From Streptomyces catenulae (GTDB lineage: Bacteria; Actinomycetota; Actinomycetes; Streptomycetales; Streptomycetaceae), in assembly GCF_000718015.1 (NCBI RefSeq), contig NZ_JODY01000002.1:372001-436000 (forward strand): a DNA stretch of 64,000 bases, written 5' to 3'. The position numbers and the translations under genes are program-made. Positions 9,104-17,526 of the stretch are shown here, piece by piece; the stretch's first letter is position 1, and every line of letters starts with the position of its first letter. Below the pieces are notes generated by a model. It had not been told where the DNA came from. It made no database searches and worked only from the letters and a program-made list of their open reading frames with translations.

Positions 9104-9143
9104 CGCCGGGGCCCTCGGAGGACATCCTCCGGGGGCCCCGGCG
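9104..9143 (+). terminator. Strong hairpin after carnitine-type operon
   Basis: An 18-bp stem (9104-9121 with 9126-9143, one G-U type mismatch) with a 4-nt ACAT loop begins 8 nt after the thioesterase stop codon. GC-rich, no U-tract. Confidence 0.8.
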
Positions 9144-9260
9144 TCTGCGTTCCGGGCCCGGCGCACCACCCGGCGTACGCGCCCCCGGGTGCGCCCGAGC
9201 GCCTGAACTCCGGCCACGGCAGCGGGATTTGGGGTGTTGACGTCCCCGGCACACGGCAAG

Positions 9261-9275
9261 TAGGAAAGTTTCCTA
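9261..9275. promoter_or_regulatory. Perfect palindrome TAGGAAAGTTTCCTA upstream of phosphoesterase
   Basis: A 15-bp perfect palindrome centred at 9268, about 90 bp upstream of the metallophosphoesterase start. It is AT-rich in a GC-rich setting. From memory it resembles the AGGAAA-N-TTTCCT type of operator bound by ROK-family repressors (such as CsnR) in Streptomyces; that match is not verified here. The region 9144-9364 otherwise holds no gene. Confidence 0.6.
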
Positions 9276-9364
9276 ACAATGACGGGTCCGGCATCTTGAC
9301 CCGTACATGACCCGGCGTCAGGATTCCTCGGGAACGGCTCCCCGTGCCGAACCAGGAGACGCAC

Positions 9365-10315
9365 ATGACGCCCACCCCCCGCGCCAAGAAGCCCCTCCAC
9401 AAGAACCCCCGCATCTCCGTCCCGGCGGCCGGTGCCGCCGCCCTCGCGCTCGCCGGCGGCGTGCTGATGTGGTCCCCCGCCGGACGCGCCGACGCCTCCC
9501 CGCACCGCGCGGCGGGCGGCTTCACCGTCGTCGCCGCCGGGGACATCGCCGAGCAGTGCACCGCGGACAGCAAGGACTGCGAACACCCCAAGACCGCCGC
9601 GCTGGTGAAGAAGATCGACCCGAAGTTCATCATGACGATGGGCGACAACCAGTACGACGACGCCCGCCTCAAGGACTTCACCCGCTACTACGACAAGACC
9701 TGGGGCGCCTTCAAGAAGAAGACCCACCCCATCCCGGGCAACCACGAGACCTACGACCCGGACGGCGAGTTCAAGGGCTACAAGGCGTACTTCGGCGACA
9801 TCGCCTACCCCAAGGGCAAGCCGTACTACAGCTACGACGAGGGCAACTGGCACTTCATCGCCCTCGACACCAACAACCTCGACTCCACCCAGCTGAAGTG
9901 GTTCAAGAACGACCTCAAGGCCACCTCCAAGAAGTGCGTCGCCGCCTACTTCCACCACCCGCTCTTCTCCTCCGGCGAGCACGGCAACGACCCGGTCAGC
10001 CGCCCCGTCTGGAAGGCGCTCTACGACGCCAAGGCGGATCTGGTGCTCAACGGCCACGACCACCACTACGAGCGGTTCGCCCCGCAGAACCCGGACGGTG
10101 AGCGGGACGACAAGAACGGCATCGTCGAACTCCTCGGCGGCATGGGCGGCGCCCACCCGTACAAGATCGAGGAGGTGCAGCCCAACAGCCAGAAGCGGCT
10201 GACCAACACCTTCGGGGTGGTGAAACTCAACTTCACCGACGACGGGTACTCCTGGGACCTGATCGGCACCGACGGCAAGACCAAGGACAGCAGCCCGTCC
10301 TACACCTGCCACTGA
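9365..10315 (+). CDS. Secreted metallophosphoesterase (purple acid phosphatase-like)
   Basis: A 316-residue exported calcineurin-like phosphoesterase. The first ~45 residues are a long signal peptide: a basic stretch (RAKKPLHKNPR), a hydrophobic core (VPAAGAAALALAGGVLM) and an Ala-rich cleavage region. The five metal-site blocks are all visible: VVAAGDIAEQ, MTMGDNQYDD, PIPGNHETYD, AAYFHHPLFSSG and NGHDHHYERF. This is the dinuclear-metal fold of phosphatases and phosphodiesterases acting outside the cell. The ATG at 9365 follows AGGAG; a GTG 21 nt upstream is less likely. The palindrome upstream suggests dedicated control. The MFS gene begins 25 bp downstream. Substrate not deducible. Confidence 0.88.
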   Translation: MTPTPRAKKPLHKNPRISVPAAGAAALALAGGVLMWSPAGRADASPHRAAGGFTVVAAGDIAEQCTADSKDCEHPKTAALVKKIDPKFIMTMGDNQYDDARLKDFTRYYDKTWGAFKKKTHPIPGNHETYDPDGEFKGYKAYFGDIAYPKGKPYYSYDEGNWHFIALDTNNLDSTQLKWFKNDLKATSKKCVAAYFHHPLFSSGEHGNDPVSRPVWKALYDAKADLVLNGHDHHYERFAPQNPDGERDDKNGIVELLGGMGGAHPYKIEEVQPNSQKRLTNTFGVVKLNFTDDGYSWDLIGTDGKTKDSSPSYTCH

Positions 10316-10340
10316 CCGGCGAAGGCGGGCACCGGGCACC

Positions 10341-11588
10341 ATGTATCTCGCGACCACGGACGCAGCCACCACGGCGACCAAGGTGACGCGGGGCCGCGTC
10401 GGCGGGCCGGTTCTGGCCCTCGGCGCGGTCAGCCTCGTTACCGACATCTCCTCGGAGATGGTCACCGCCGTGCTGCCGCTCTACTTCGTCATCCAACTCG
10501 GCCTCTCCCCCCTCCAGTTCGGCTTCCTCGACGGCCTCTACAACGGCGCCACCGCCCTCGTCCGGCTGCTCGGCGGGCACGCCGCCGACCGCGGCGGGCG
10601 CCACAAACTCGTCGCCGGCTGGGGCTACGCCCTCTCCGCGCTCTCCCGCCTGGGGCTGCTCCTCTCCGGCGGCGCCACCCTCGGCATCGGCGCCTCCCTC
10701 GCCGCCGACCGGCTCGGCAAGGGCGTCCGCACCGCCCCGCGCGACGCGCTGATCTCGCTCAGCGCCCCGCCGGACGCGCTCGGCCGCGCCTTCGGCGTGC
10801 ACCGCGCGATGGACACCACCGGCGCGCTCCTCGGCCCGCTCGCCGCATTCGCGCTGCTGTGGGCCACCGCCGACGCCTACGACGCGGTCTTCGTCGTCAG
10901 CTTCTGCGTGGGGCTGCTGGGCGTGCTGCTGCTCGTCGTCCTCGTACCGGACCGCGTGGCGCAGCCCGCACCGCCGCCCGCCGCGCCCCGGCCGCGCGCC
11001 GCGCTGCTGGCCCCGCTGCGCGACCCGGCGTTCCGGCGGATCTTCGTCGCCGCCGCGCTGCTGGGCGCCGCGACCATCGGCGACTCGTTCCTCTATCTGC
11101 TGCTGCAACGGCGGCTGGAGTTCGCGGTCAGCTGGTTCCCGCTGCTGCCGCTGGGCGCCGCGGCGGTCTATCTGCTGCTGGCGGTGCCCGCCGGGCGGCT
11201 CGGCGACCGCATCGGCCGCCGGGTGCCGTTCCTCGTCGGCCACGCCGCCCTGCTCGGCGGCTACCTCCTGCTGCTGACCTCCGGCGCCGGACTCCCGCTG
11301 CTCGCCGCCGTCCTGCTGCTGCTCGGCGTTTTCTACGCGGCGACCGACGGCGTCCTGATGGCGCTCGCCGGACCGGTCCTCGCGGCCGAACGCCGGGCGA
11401 GCGGGATGGCGCTGCTCCAGACCGGCCAGGCGCTGTGCCGGTTGCTGGCGGCCGCCGGGTTCGGCGCCGCCTGGACGCTGTGGGGCACCCGCCCGGCGCT
11501 GATCGCCGCGGTCGCCGCCCTGGCCGTGGCGCTGCTCGCCGCGGTCCTCCTGCTCCCCCGCACGGAAAGGCACCTCACACCGGCATGA
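10341..11588 (+). CDS. MFS transporter
   Basis: A 415-residue integral membrane protein of the major facilitator superfamily. Near residue 75 it carries the MFS loop motif LLGGHAADRGGRHKLV between predicted TM2 and TM3 and a matching loop RLGDRIGRRVPFLVGHAALL in the second half. The rest is runs of hydrophobic segments consistent with about 12 TM helices. Lies 25 bp after the phosphoesterase gene and overlaps the next gene by 4 nt (ATGA), so the three genes are probably cotranscribed. The ribosome site before the ATG is weak, so the true start may differ slightly. The transported substrate is unknown; the secreted phosphatase upstream makes a liberated hydrolysis product a candidate (inference). 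Confidence 0.82.
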   Translation: MYLATTDAATTATKVTRGRVGGPVLALGAVSLVTDISSEMVTAVLPLYFVIQLGLSPLQFGFLDGLYNGATALVRLLGGHAADRGGRHKLVAGWGYALSALSRLGLLLSGGATLGIGASLAADRLGKGVRTAPRDALISLSAPPDALGRAFGVHRAMDTTGALLGPLAAFALLWATADAYDAVFVVSFCVGLLGVLLLVVLVPDRVAQPAPPPAAPRPRAALLAPLRDPAFRRIFVAAALLGAATIGDSFLYLLLQRRLEFAVSWFPLLPLGAAAVYLLLAVPAGRLGDRIGRRVPFLVGHAALLGGYLLLLTSGAGLPLLAAVLLLLGVFYAATDGVLMALAGPVLAAERRASGMALLQTGQALCRLLAAAGFGAAWTLWGTRPALIAAVAALAVALLAAVLLLPRTERHLTPA

Positions 11589-12724
11589 ACCCCTCCCCCC
11601 GCCACAAACCCCCGGTCCGGGAGCCCGAGGGCCCGCCCCCCGAGGGCCGGGAGCCGGGCGCCGCCGCCCCGGGCGCCCGGCCGGTGCCCGCCGGGGCCGC
11701 GGCCCGGTTCGCCGCGCTGCCGCTGCGGACGCGTGTCCTCGCGCTGACCGTGACGGGCGCGCTGCTGGCCGGTGTCGCGGTGGCGTACACCGTGGGCGCG
11801 GCCCGCCGGGCGGAACCGGCCGACCCGGTCTCGGCGTTCGGTCTCGACCACGGTCAGCTCTACTTCCGCTCCGGCGCCGCCGGGGACGGCCGCGTCGCCC
11901 GGCTGCCCGCCACCGGCGCCGCCGTCTCCCCCGCCGCCCACGGACCGGGGCGGCGCACCACCGGCGGCCCGCGCTGCGACCGCTTCTACGCGGCGGCCCG
12001 CACCGGGCTCTGCCTCCAGCGCCGCCCGGGCATCCCGCCGCGCTCGTACGCCGTCGTCCTCGACGAGAAGCTGCGCGAGAAGCGGCGCATCGGGCTGACC
12101 GGCATCCCCAACCGGGCGCGGGTCTCGGCGTCCGGCCGGATGCTGTCGTGGACGATGTTCGCCACCGGCGACTCGTACGCCACCACGTCCTTCTCCACCC
12201 GCACCTCGATCCTCGACACCCGCACCGGCTATCTGATCAAGAACATGGAGGGCGTCCCCCTCACCCTCGACGGCCGCCGCTACCATGCCCCCGACGTCAA
12301 CTACTGGGGCGTCACCTTCGCCCGCGACGACAACACCTTCTACGCCACCGTCTCCACCGCGGGCAAGACCTATCTCGTCAAGGGTGACCTGCGGAAATGG
12401 CGGGCCCGCACGCTCCGCGAGAACGTCGAGTGCCCCTCGCTCTCCCCCGACAACACCCGACTGGTCTTCAAGAAACGCGTCCGCGACGGCGCCCGCGACC
12501 CGTGGCGGCTCCACGTCCTCGATCTGCGCACGTTCGAGGAGCGTCCGCTCGCCGAGACCCGCAGCGTCGACGACCAGGCCGCCTGGCTGGACGACACCAC
12601 GCTCGCCTACGCGCTGCCCGGCAAGGAGACCGGCTCCAGCGACATCTGGACCGTCCCCGCCGACGGCCACGGCTCCCCCGCCCTGCGCGTCCCCGACGCC
12701 TCGTCCCCGGCCCGGGTGCCGTGA
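11585..12724 (+). CDS. Membrane-anchored TolB-like beta-propeller protein
   Basis: A 379-residue protein. After a Pro-rich cytoplasmic tail (residues 1-~40) there is a single hydrophobic segment (VLALTVTGALLAGVAVAYTV), followed by an extracytoplasmic domain. That domain has WD/TolB-like repeats: CPSLSPDNTRLVFKKR, RLHVLDLRTFEERPLAE, DDQAAWLDDTTLAYAL and SSDIWTVPADG. Start overlaps the MFS stop by ATGA. Such proteins usually sit on the outer face of the membrane as binding or scaffold domains; here the neighbours are a secreted phosphatase and a transporter. No lipobox Cys is seen, so it is anchored by the TM helix. No enzymatic motif found. Confidence 0.75.
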   Translation: MNPSPRHKPPVREPEGPPPEGREPGAAAPGARPVPAGAAARFAALPLRTRVLALTVTGALLAGVAVAYTVGAARRAEPADPVSAFGLDHGQLYFRSGAAGDGRVARLPATGAAVSPAAHGPGRRTTGGPRCDRFYAAARTGLCLQRRPGIPPRSYAVVLDEKLREKRRIGLTGIPNRARVSASGRMLSWTMFATGDSYATTSFSTRTSILDTRTGYLIKNMEGVPLTLDGRRYHAPDVNYWGVTFARDDNTFYATVSTAGKTYLVKGDLRKWRARTLRENVECPSLSPDNTRLVFKKRVRDGARDPWRLHVLDLRTFEERPLAETRSVDDQAAWLDDTTLAYALPGKETGSSDIWTVPADGHGSPALRVPDASSPARVP

Positions 12725-12766
12725 CCCGGACGCATGGCGGCCCCGTTCCCGGCGCACAATCGAAGG

Positions 12767-13456
12767 GTGAGTGACGCGCAGAGGGACACCGGACGGACCA
12801 CCTCCGACACACCGCGCCCGGCCACCGGCGGAGGCGGCGACCCGGCCTGCTGGCTGGACCGGGTCTGCGAGGTCTGCGGGCGGATCGACGACCGGCCGGA
12901 CGGGGCACGCGACGGCTGCCGCTTCTGCGCCGAGGAGGCGGCGCCACCGGCGGCGGAGGCCGCACCGCCGGTGGCCGCCCGCCGCCGCGACCGGGACGCC
13001 GACGGCCGGGCCCGCAACGCGCGGCCCCGCGACGGGCTCGGGCGCCCGCTGCCGTACGGCACCCCGGGCGTGGCCCGTCAGCCCGAGGGCGTGGTCCGGA
13101 CGCCGGAGGCGACGCTGACCGAGGCGCAGCGGCTGCTCGACGCCGGGATGCCGTTCCACGCCCACGAGGTGCTGGAGGACGCCTGGAAGACCGCCGCGGA
13201 ACCGGAGCGCGCGCTCTGGCGCGGCCTGGCGCAGCTCGCCGTCGGCCTCACCCATGCGGCCCGCGCCAACGCCACCGGCGCCGTCGCCCTCCTCGACCGC
13301 GGCGCGGCGGCCCTCGCCCCGTACGCGGACACCGCCCCGTACGGCATCGACACCGCCGCGCTGACCGCCTGGGCCCGGCGGCTGACCGCACGGCTGCGGG
13401 ACGCCCCGGCAAAGCCGGTCCCGGCGGCCGGTACGGCGCCGCGGCTGCGCGGCTGA
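12767..13456 (+). CDS. DUF309 domain protein with N-terminal zinc-ribbon-like region
   Basis: A 229-residue protein. The N-terminal part has a Cys-rich cluster (CWLDRVCEVCGRIDD ... GCRFCAEE) that looks like a small metal-binding module. Residues about 125-200 are a DUF309 helical domain (LLDAGMPFHAHEVLEDAWK; WRGLAQLAVGLTHAARANAT). The His-Glu pair in FHAHEVLE is the family's conserved feature. I chose the GTG at 12767 because CACAAT lies 6 nt upstream in -10 position for a leaderless start; an ATG at 12734 is in frame. DUF309 has no established biochemical function that I can state. It converges on the carboxypeptidase gene. Confidence 0.75.
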   Translation: MSDAQRDTGRTTSDTPRPATGGGGDPACWLDRVCEVCGRIDDRPDGARDGCRFCAEEAAPPAAEAAPPVAARRRDRDADGRARNARPRDGLGRPLPYGTPGVARQPEGVVRTPEATLTEAQRLLDAGMPFHAHEVLEDAWKTAAEPERALWRGLAQLAVGLTHAARANATGAVALLDRGAAALAPYADTAPYGIDTAALTAWARRLTARLRDAPAKPVPAAGTAPRLRG

Positions 13457-13461
13457 TCCGG

Positions 13462-13484
13462 CCCGCCGGGAGACGGTCGGCGGG
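13462..13484. terminator. Short hairpin between convergent genes
   Basis: A 7-bp stem cccgccg/cggcggg (13462-13468 with 13478-13484) lies in the 37-bp gap between the DUF309 and carboxypeptidase stop codons. Placement makes a bidirectional terminator plausible. Confidence 0.45.
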
Positions 13485-13493
13485 CGCCGTCCG

Positions 13494-14660
13494 TCACGGT
13501 GCCTGCGGTCCGCCCCGCTCGCCCGCCCGGCGGCGCAGATGCTGGCGCCGGGCCAGCGCCGCGCCCATGGCGAGGACCGCGGCGCCGATGCCGCCGCCCC
13601 ACAGGGCGAGCGCGTCCCGCCACGGCGAGTTGCCCGCCTCGTCGGTACGGGTGGTGTGCGGGGCGGAATCGGTGTCCGGGCCCGGCGCCACCGCGCGGGT
13701 CATCGAACCGATCGGCTCCGCGGTGCCCACGCTGTCGAAACCCCAGTCCAGCAGCGCGGCGGCCTCCTTGTAGACGCCGTTGGCCGCGCCGGACCGCGGG
13801 TTCATGACCGTCACCAGCAGGGTGTGCCCGTTGCGCCGGGCGGCGGCGATCAGGGTGTTGCCCGCGTTGGTGGTGTAGCCGTTCTTCACCCCGATGATCC
13901 CCGGGTAGCGGGACATCCCGTTCGTACCGGAGAGCAGCCGGTTGGTGTTCTCTATACGGGTGACGCCGCCCGCGGTCGGGAAGTCGGCCCGGGCGGTGGA
14001 GCAGTAGCGGGCGAAGTCGTCGTTGGCGAGCCCCGCCCGGGCGAAGACCGTCAGGTCGTACGCGGACGAGACCTGGCCCGGGGTGTCGTAACCGTCCGGG
14101 GACTTCACGGTCGTGTCCTTGGCGCCCAGTTCCCGGGCCTTGGCCTGCATCTCCCGGGCGGTCGCCGCCCACCCGCCGTTCATCGACGCGAGGACGTGCA
14201 CCGCGTCGTTGCCCGAGCGCAGGAACACCCCGCGCCACAGGTCGGCCACCGAATAGCTGCTGCCCGCCTCGACGCCGACGAGGCTGCTGCCCGAGCCGAC
14301 GCCCTCCAGTTCGGCGGGCTCGACCCGGTGCACCGAATCCGCGGCGAACTTCGGCAGCGCGGTGACCGCGAAGAGGGTCTTGAGGGTGCTGGCCGGGGGC
14401 AGTTTGCGGTGCAGGTCCTTGGCGGCCAGGACGCTGCCGGAGTCGGCGTCGGTGACGGCCCACGACAGCGCGGAGAGGTTCTCCGGGAGCGCGGGCACCC
14501 CGGGATCGTCGGCCACCTGCACCCCGGCGACGGCCGGAGCGGGCGGACGGTGCGCGTCGGCCGCGAGGGCCGGGGCCGGTATGGAGGCCGACGAGACGCC
14601 GGTGACGACGAGCACCGCCAGTGCACCGGCCTTCCGGGACAGGAACGCATCGAGTGACAT
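13494..14660 (-). CDS. D-alanyl-D-alanine carboxypeptidase (serine-type, S11)
   Basis: A 388-residue exported penicillin-binding protein of low molecular mass. A signal peptide (hydrophobic core ALAVLVVTGVSSASIPAPAL) precedes the DacA-like domain: SxxK as ASTLK (catalytic Ser/Lys), the SGN motif FLRSGNDAV, and the third box IIGVKNGYTTNAG, in which the usual KTG reads KNG. A C-terminal hydrophobic helix (ALWGGGIGAAVLAMGAALA) followed by basic residues anchors it to the membrane. Role: trimming the terminal D-Ala of peptidoglycan pentapeptides. The ATG at 14660 has no ribosome site but TAGCGT lies 7 nt upstream, suggesting a leaderless transcript. A GTG at 14669 is the alternative. Confidence 0.9.
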   Translation of the reverse strand: MSLDAFLSRKAGALAVLVVTGVSSASIPAPALAADAHRPPAPAVAGVQVADDPGVPALPENLSALSWAVTDADSGSVLAAKDLHRKLPPASTLKTLFAVTALPKFAADSVHRVEPAELEGVGSGSSLVGVEAGSSYSVADLWRGVFLRSGNDAVHVLASMNGGWAATAREMQAKARELGAKDTTVKSPDGYDTPGQVSSAYDLTVFARAGLANDDFARYCSTARADFPTAGGVTRIENTNRLLSGTNGMSRYPGIIGVKNGYTTNAGNTLIAAARRNGHTLLVTVMNPRSGAANGVYKEAAALLDWGFDSVGTAEPIGSMTRAVAPGPDTDSAPHTTRTDEAGNSPWRDALALWGGGIGAAVLAMGAALARRQHLRRRAGERGGPQAP

Positions 14661-14755
14661 GACGATCACGCTAGGGAGCTGCCGGGTGTCTTGCAGGGCG
14701 GCTGGGCCAGACGGACGACAGATGCGCCCCGCAGCGGCGCGCCCCCACGCAGAGC

Positions 14756-14795
14756 GGCCCGCCCGGTGCGACGGGGGATGCACACCGGGCGGGCC
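14756..14795 (-). terminator. Hairpin downstream of P450 gene
   Basis: A perfect 13-bp stem ggcccgcccggtg/caccgggcgggcc (14756-14768 with 14783-14795), about 60 nt past the P450 stop on the minus strand and upstream of the carboxypeptidase promoter. Confidence 0.7.
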
Positions 14796-14856
14796 TCAAC
14801 ACCTTTCTACCGCATCGCAGAACACTTATGCCTCGGAAAGCGTGTTCGTCGGCGGC

Positions 14857-16095
14857 TCACCACGTCACAGGCAGCGACTTCAGGCCACGTGCGCGCAGCG
14901 TCCTGCGGTGGGTCAGCGACTCCCGCGGGACGTCCAGCCGCAGCCCGGGGAACCGTTCGAGGAGCGCGCCGAGCGCGACCGCCGTCTCCATCCGGGCCAG
15001 CGGCGCCCCCAGGCAGTAGTGGATCCCGTGGCCGAGGGCGAGGTGTCCGGAGAGGCCGCGGGCGAGGTCCAGGCGGTCGGCGGCGGGGAAACGGGCCTCG
15101 TCACGGTTGGCGGAGGCGACGGAGAGCAGCACACAGTCGCCCGCCGGGATGCGGACGCCGCCGATCTCCAGGTCCTCGCGGGGAAAGCGCCGGATGGCGA
15201 GCGGGGCCGGCGGATCGAAGCGCATGAACTCCTCCACCGCGCTCGGCAGTTCGGCCGGATTACGGCGCAACGCCTGGAGCTGCTCGGGGTGGTCGAGGAG
15301 GGCGAGGACGGCGTTGCCGATGAGGTGGACGGTGTTCTCGTATCCGGCGAAGAGGATCAGGAAGGCCAGCGAGGTCAGTTCGTCCTCGGAGAGCCGGTCG
15401 TCGCCGGGGGTGGCGTCCGGTGCGGCGGCGTCCGGGGTGTCGCGGACCGCGATGAGTTCGGAGAGCAGATCGTCGCCGGGGTGGGCACGCTTGGTGGCGA
15501 TGAGGTCGGTGAAGTAGGTGAAGAGTTCGCCGACCGCCTGCTTCATCAGCTCCGGGCGGGCCGGGTCGGGGGTGATCAGCCGATCGGTCCAGGCGCGGAA
15601 GTCGCGCCGGTCGCCGCGGGGGACGCCGAGCAGGTCGCAGATGACGACGATCGGCAGATGACCGGCGTAGTCGGCGAGGAGGTCGGCGCGTCCGGCCGGT
15701 GCGACGGCGTCGAGCAGTCCGTCCGCGACACGGCGTACGGGGGCGCGCAGTGCCTCGATGCGGCCCGGGGTGAAGGCGCGGACGACCAGGCGGCGGACCC
15801 GGGTGTGGTCCGGCGGGTCCATGTTGAGGAGGTTGGCGTCGAGCGCCGGGGGCAGTGCGAAGCCGCGGTAACTGCCGGGCGTGGCGTGGCTCCTGTCGAG
15901 GGAGAGCCGCGGGTCGGCGAGGGCGGCCCGGACGTCGTCGTAGCGGGTGACGAGCCAGGCGGGTTGTCCGTCGGGACCGGCGATGCGGTGGACGGGGCCG
16001 CTCTCGCGCAGGGCGACGTACGCGGTGTGCGGGTCGTCGAGGAGGGGCGTCACATCGACGGGTGCTGCGGGGCCGGTCTCGGCGGTGTTCTGCAT
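14857..16095 (-). CDS. Cytochrome P450 (soluble bacterial type)
   Basis: A 412-residue class I bacterial P450. MDPPDHTRVRRLVVRAF is the C-helix block; ILFAGYENTVHLIGN is the I-helix oxygen-activation motif (AGYENT in place of the common AGHETT); EEFMRF holds the ExxR pair; ALGHGIHYCLGAPLARMET is the haem-Cys loop. It resembles CYP105/CYP107-type enzymes of secondary or xenobiotic metabolism. No ferredoxin gene is adjacent, so it must draw on a redox partner from elsewhere. The ATG at 16095 has TAGAGT 8 nt upstream, suggesting a leaderless transcript. It is 201 bp downstream of the membrane-protein gene of the XRE-ImmA operon on the same strand; whether it is cotranscribed is unclear. Confidence 0.88.
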   Translation of the reverse strand: MQNTAETGPAAPVDVTPLLDDPHTAYVALRESGPVHRIAGPDGQPAWLVTRYDDVRAALADPRLSLDRSHATPGSYRGFALPPALDANLLNMDPPDHTRVRRLVVRAFTPGRIEALRAPVRRVADGLLDAVAPAGRADLLADYAGHLPIVVICDLLGVPRGDRRDFRAWTDRLITPDPARPELMKQAVGELFTYFTDLIATKRAHPGDDLLSELIAVRDTPDAAAPDATPGDDRLSEDELTSLAFLILFAGYENTVHLIGNAVLALLDHPEQLQALRRNPAELPSAVEEFMRFDPPAPLAIRRFPREDLEIGGVRIPAGDCVLLSVASANRDEARFPAADRLDLARGLSGHLALGHGIHYCLGAPLARMETAVALGALLERFPGLRLDVPRESLTHRRTLRARGLKSLPVTW

Positions 16096-16227
16096 GGTTC
16101 CCGACTCTAGGGGTGGCGGGCCGCGGCGGCCGAACTGCCCTGCCGGGCAGGGCCGGTGAGGTCGGAGGGGGCTGTCCTTCTCCCCCCTGTCGCGGGCGGT
16201 GTCCTCCGGTCCGGGACCGGGGGGGCA

Positions 16228-16255
16228 CCGCCCGCGGCGGAGGTGGTGCGGGCGG
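16228..16255 (-). terminator. Possible hairpin between membrane-protein and P450 genes
   Basis: An 8-bp stem ccgcccgc/gcgggcgg with a 12-nt loop in the 201-bp gap. Weak, but it would separate the XRE-ImmA operon from the P450 gene. Confidence 0.35.
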
Positions 16256-16296
16256 CCCGGACCCCCGTACCGGGCCACCCCGTCGGTGTGCCGCCG

Positions 16297-17526
16297 TCAG
16301 GGGCGGCCCGTCGCGCTGCGTTGGCGCAGCTCCGTGAGGACGGTGTCGATCAGCGGTGAGTGGTAGACGTCGGCGACGAGGGCGAGGTGCTCGTACTCGG
16401 CGGTGAGGCGGCCGTCACCGGTGCCCTCGGTGACGACGACGGTGTCGGCGGAGTGCGGCGGGACATGGCCCACCGCGCGGTTCTCCAGGCCGCGGCGGAG
16501 CGCGGCGGCCTCGGCGACGGCCGCGCGCTGGCGCTCGTCCGGCACCACGGCGCGGGCGCGTTCCCCGGCGATGTCGAGGGTGTCGGACTCGACATGGCGG
16601 CGCAGCGAGCGCTGGACGTCGCGGATCTCGGCCATCCGGCGGTTGGCCCGCCACTCCAGGTCGGCGAAGGGCCACCGCCCCGGCCAGTCCTCGCGTTCCA
16701 TCGTGACCTCCGGGTTCTCCTCGGTGACCTGCCGCCACAGCGGGGTGAGGCGGCGCAGGCGGCGCCAGGCCGTCACGCGGGGCCCGGCGGCCGGGAGGGC
16801 GAAGCCGGTGAGGACGAGGAGGGCGGCGACGGAGGCGCTGAGCGGGGCGACGCCGTTGGAGAGCCAGGGGGCGGGGCGGTCGGCCCAGGAGAGGGCGAAG
16901 CCGAGGAGTTTGGCGGCGCAGTAGACCAGGCCGAGGAGGCATCCGGCGGAGAGCACCCGCAGGCCGCGGGCGAGCCAGGAGACGCCGAGGGTGGCGGCGT
17001 AGCGCAGGCAGAGCGTGCCGAGGGCCGCCAGGCTGGCGCCGAAGATCGCCAGGTAGAGGCCGAGGAAGACCATCACGCCGGGGGCGCCGGTGTAGGCGGT
17101 GCTGAAGTCGCGGGGGTGCTCGACGGCGTCGGGGCGGCCGACGGCGAAGCCGGTGACGGCGACCGCCCAGAGCACCGCGACGGCGGCGACCGTGGTGCGG
17201 GCCCGGGTGCGGGCGCGGCGGCGGGCGGCGCCGCCCACGCCCGCCGCCCAGCGGGCCAGCATCACCTGGGCGCCGACGGCGAAGACCATGACGGCGGAGT
17301 AGAGGAAGACCATCGCGAGGTTGGCGACGCCCAGCAGGTGGTCGAAGGCGCGGTAGAGGCTGGGCGCGGAGAAGAGGAAGACGGTGGCGACGCTGCCGGT
17401 CATCACGCAGGCCAGGCCCAGGTCGGCGTTGGCGCGGTCGCGGAGCCAGGCGGTGGTCTTGTAGCCGACGAGGGTCCAGGCGACGGCGGCGAAGCAGAGG
17501 TAGACGACGTCGAAGACATCAGGCAC
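16297..17526 (-). CDS. Multi-pass membrane protein, MAB_1171c-like putative transporter
   Basis: A 409-residue protein whose first ~270 residues contain about seven hydrophobic segments (for example DVVYLCFAAVAWTLVGYKTT and VMVFLGLYLAIFGASLAALG). A soluble C-terminal region rich in Arg/Glu follows (WRANRRMAEIRDVQRSLRRH). The overall layout matches the MAB_1171c/DUF6545 family, always described as a putative transporter without biochemical evidence that I know of. I chose the GTG at 17526, which overlaps the protease stop by 8 nt and follows GGTGAG; upstream in-frame starts exist at 17535 and 17580. Translationally coupled to the ImmA-like protease, third gene of the XRE-ImmA operon. It could be a sensor rather than a transporter. 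Confidence 0.75.
   Translation of the reverse strand: MPDVFDVVYLCFAAVAWTLVGYKTTAWLRDRANADLGLACVMTGSVATVFLFSAPSLYRAFDHLLGVANLAMVFLYSAVMVFAVGAQVMLARWAAGVGGAARRRARTRARTTVAAVAVLWAVAVTGFAVGRPDAVEHPRDFSTAYTGAPGVMVFLGLYLAIFGASLAALGTLCLRYAATLGVSWLARGLRVLSAGCLLGLVYCAAKLLGFALSWADRPAPWLSNGVAPLSASVAALLVLTGFALPAAGPRVTAWRRLRRLTPLWRQVTEENPEVTMEREDWPGRWPFADLEWRANRRMAEIRDVQRSLRRHVESDTLDIAGERARAVVPDERQRAAVAEAAALRRGLENRAVGHVPPHSADTVVVTEGTGDGRLTAEYEHLALVADVYHSPLIDTVLTELRQRSATGRP

Noticed and set aside
14857..16095. Including the first P450 in the PKS cluster
   Set aside because: It lies beyond the XRE-ImmA operon and two unrelated genes and has no redox partner beside it; nothing in the sequence links it to the PKS.
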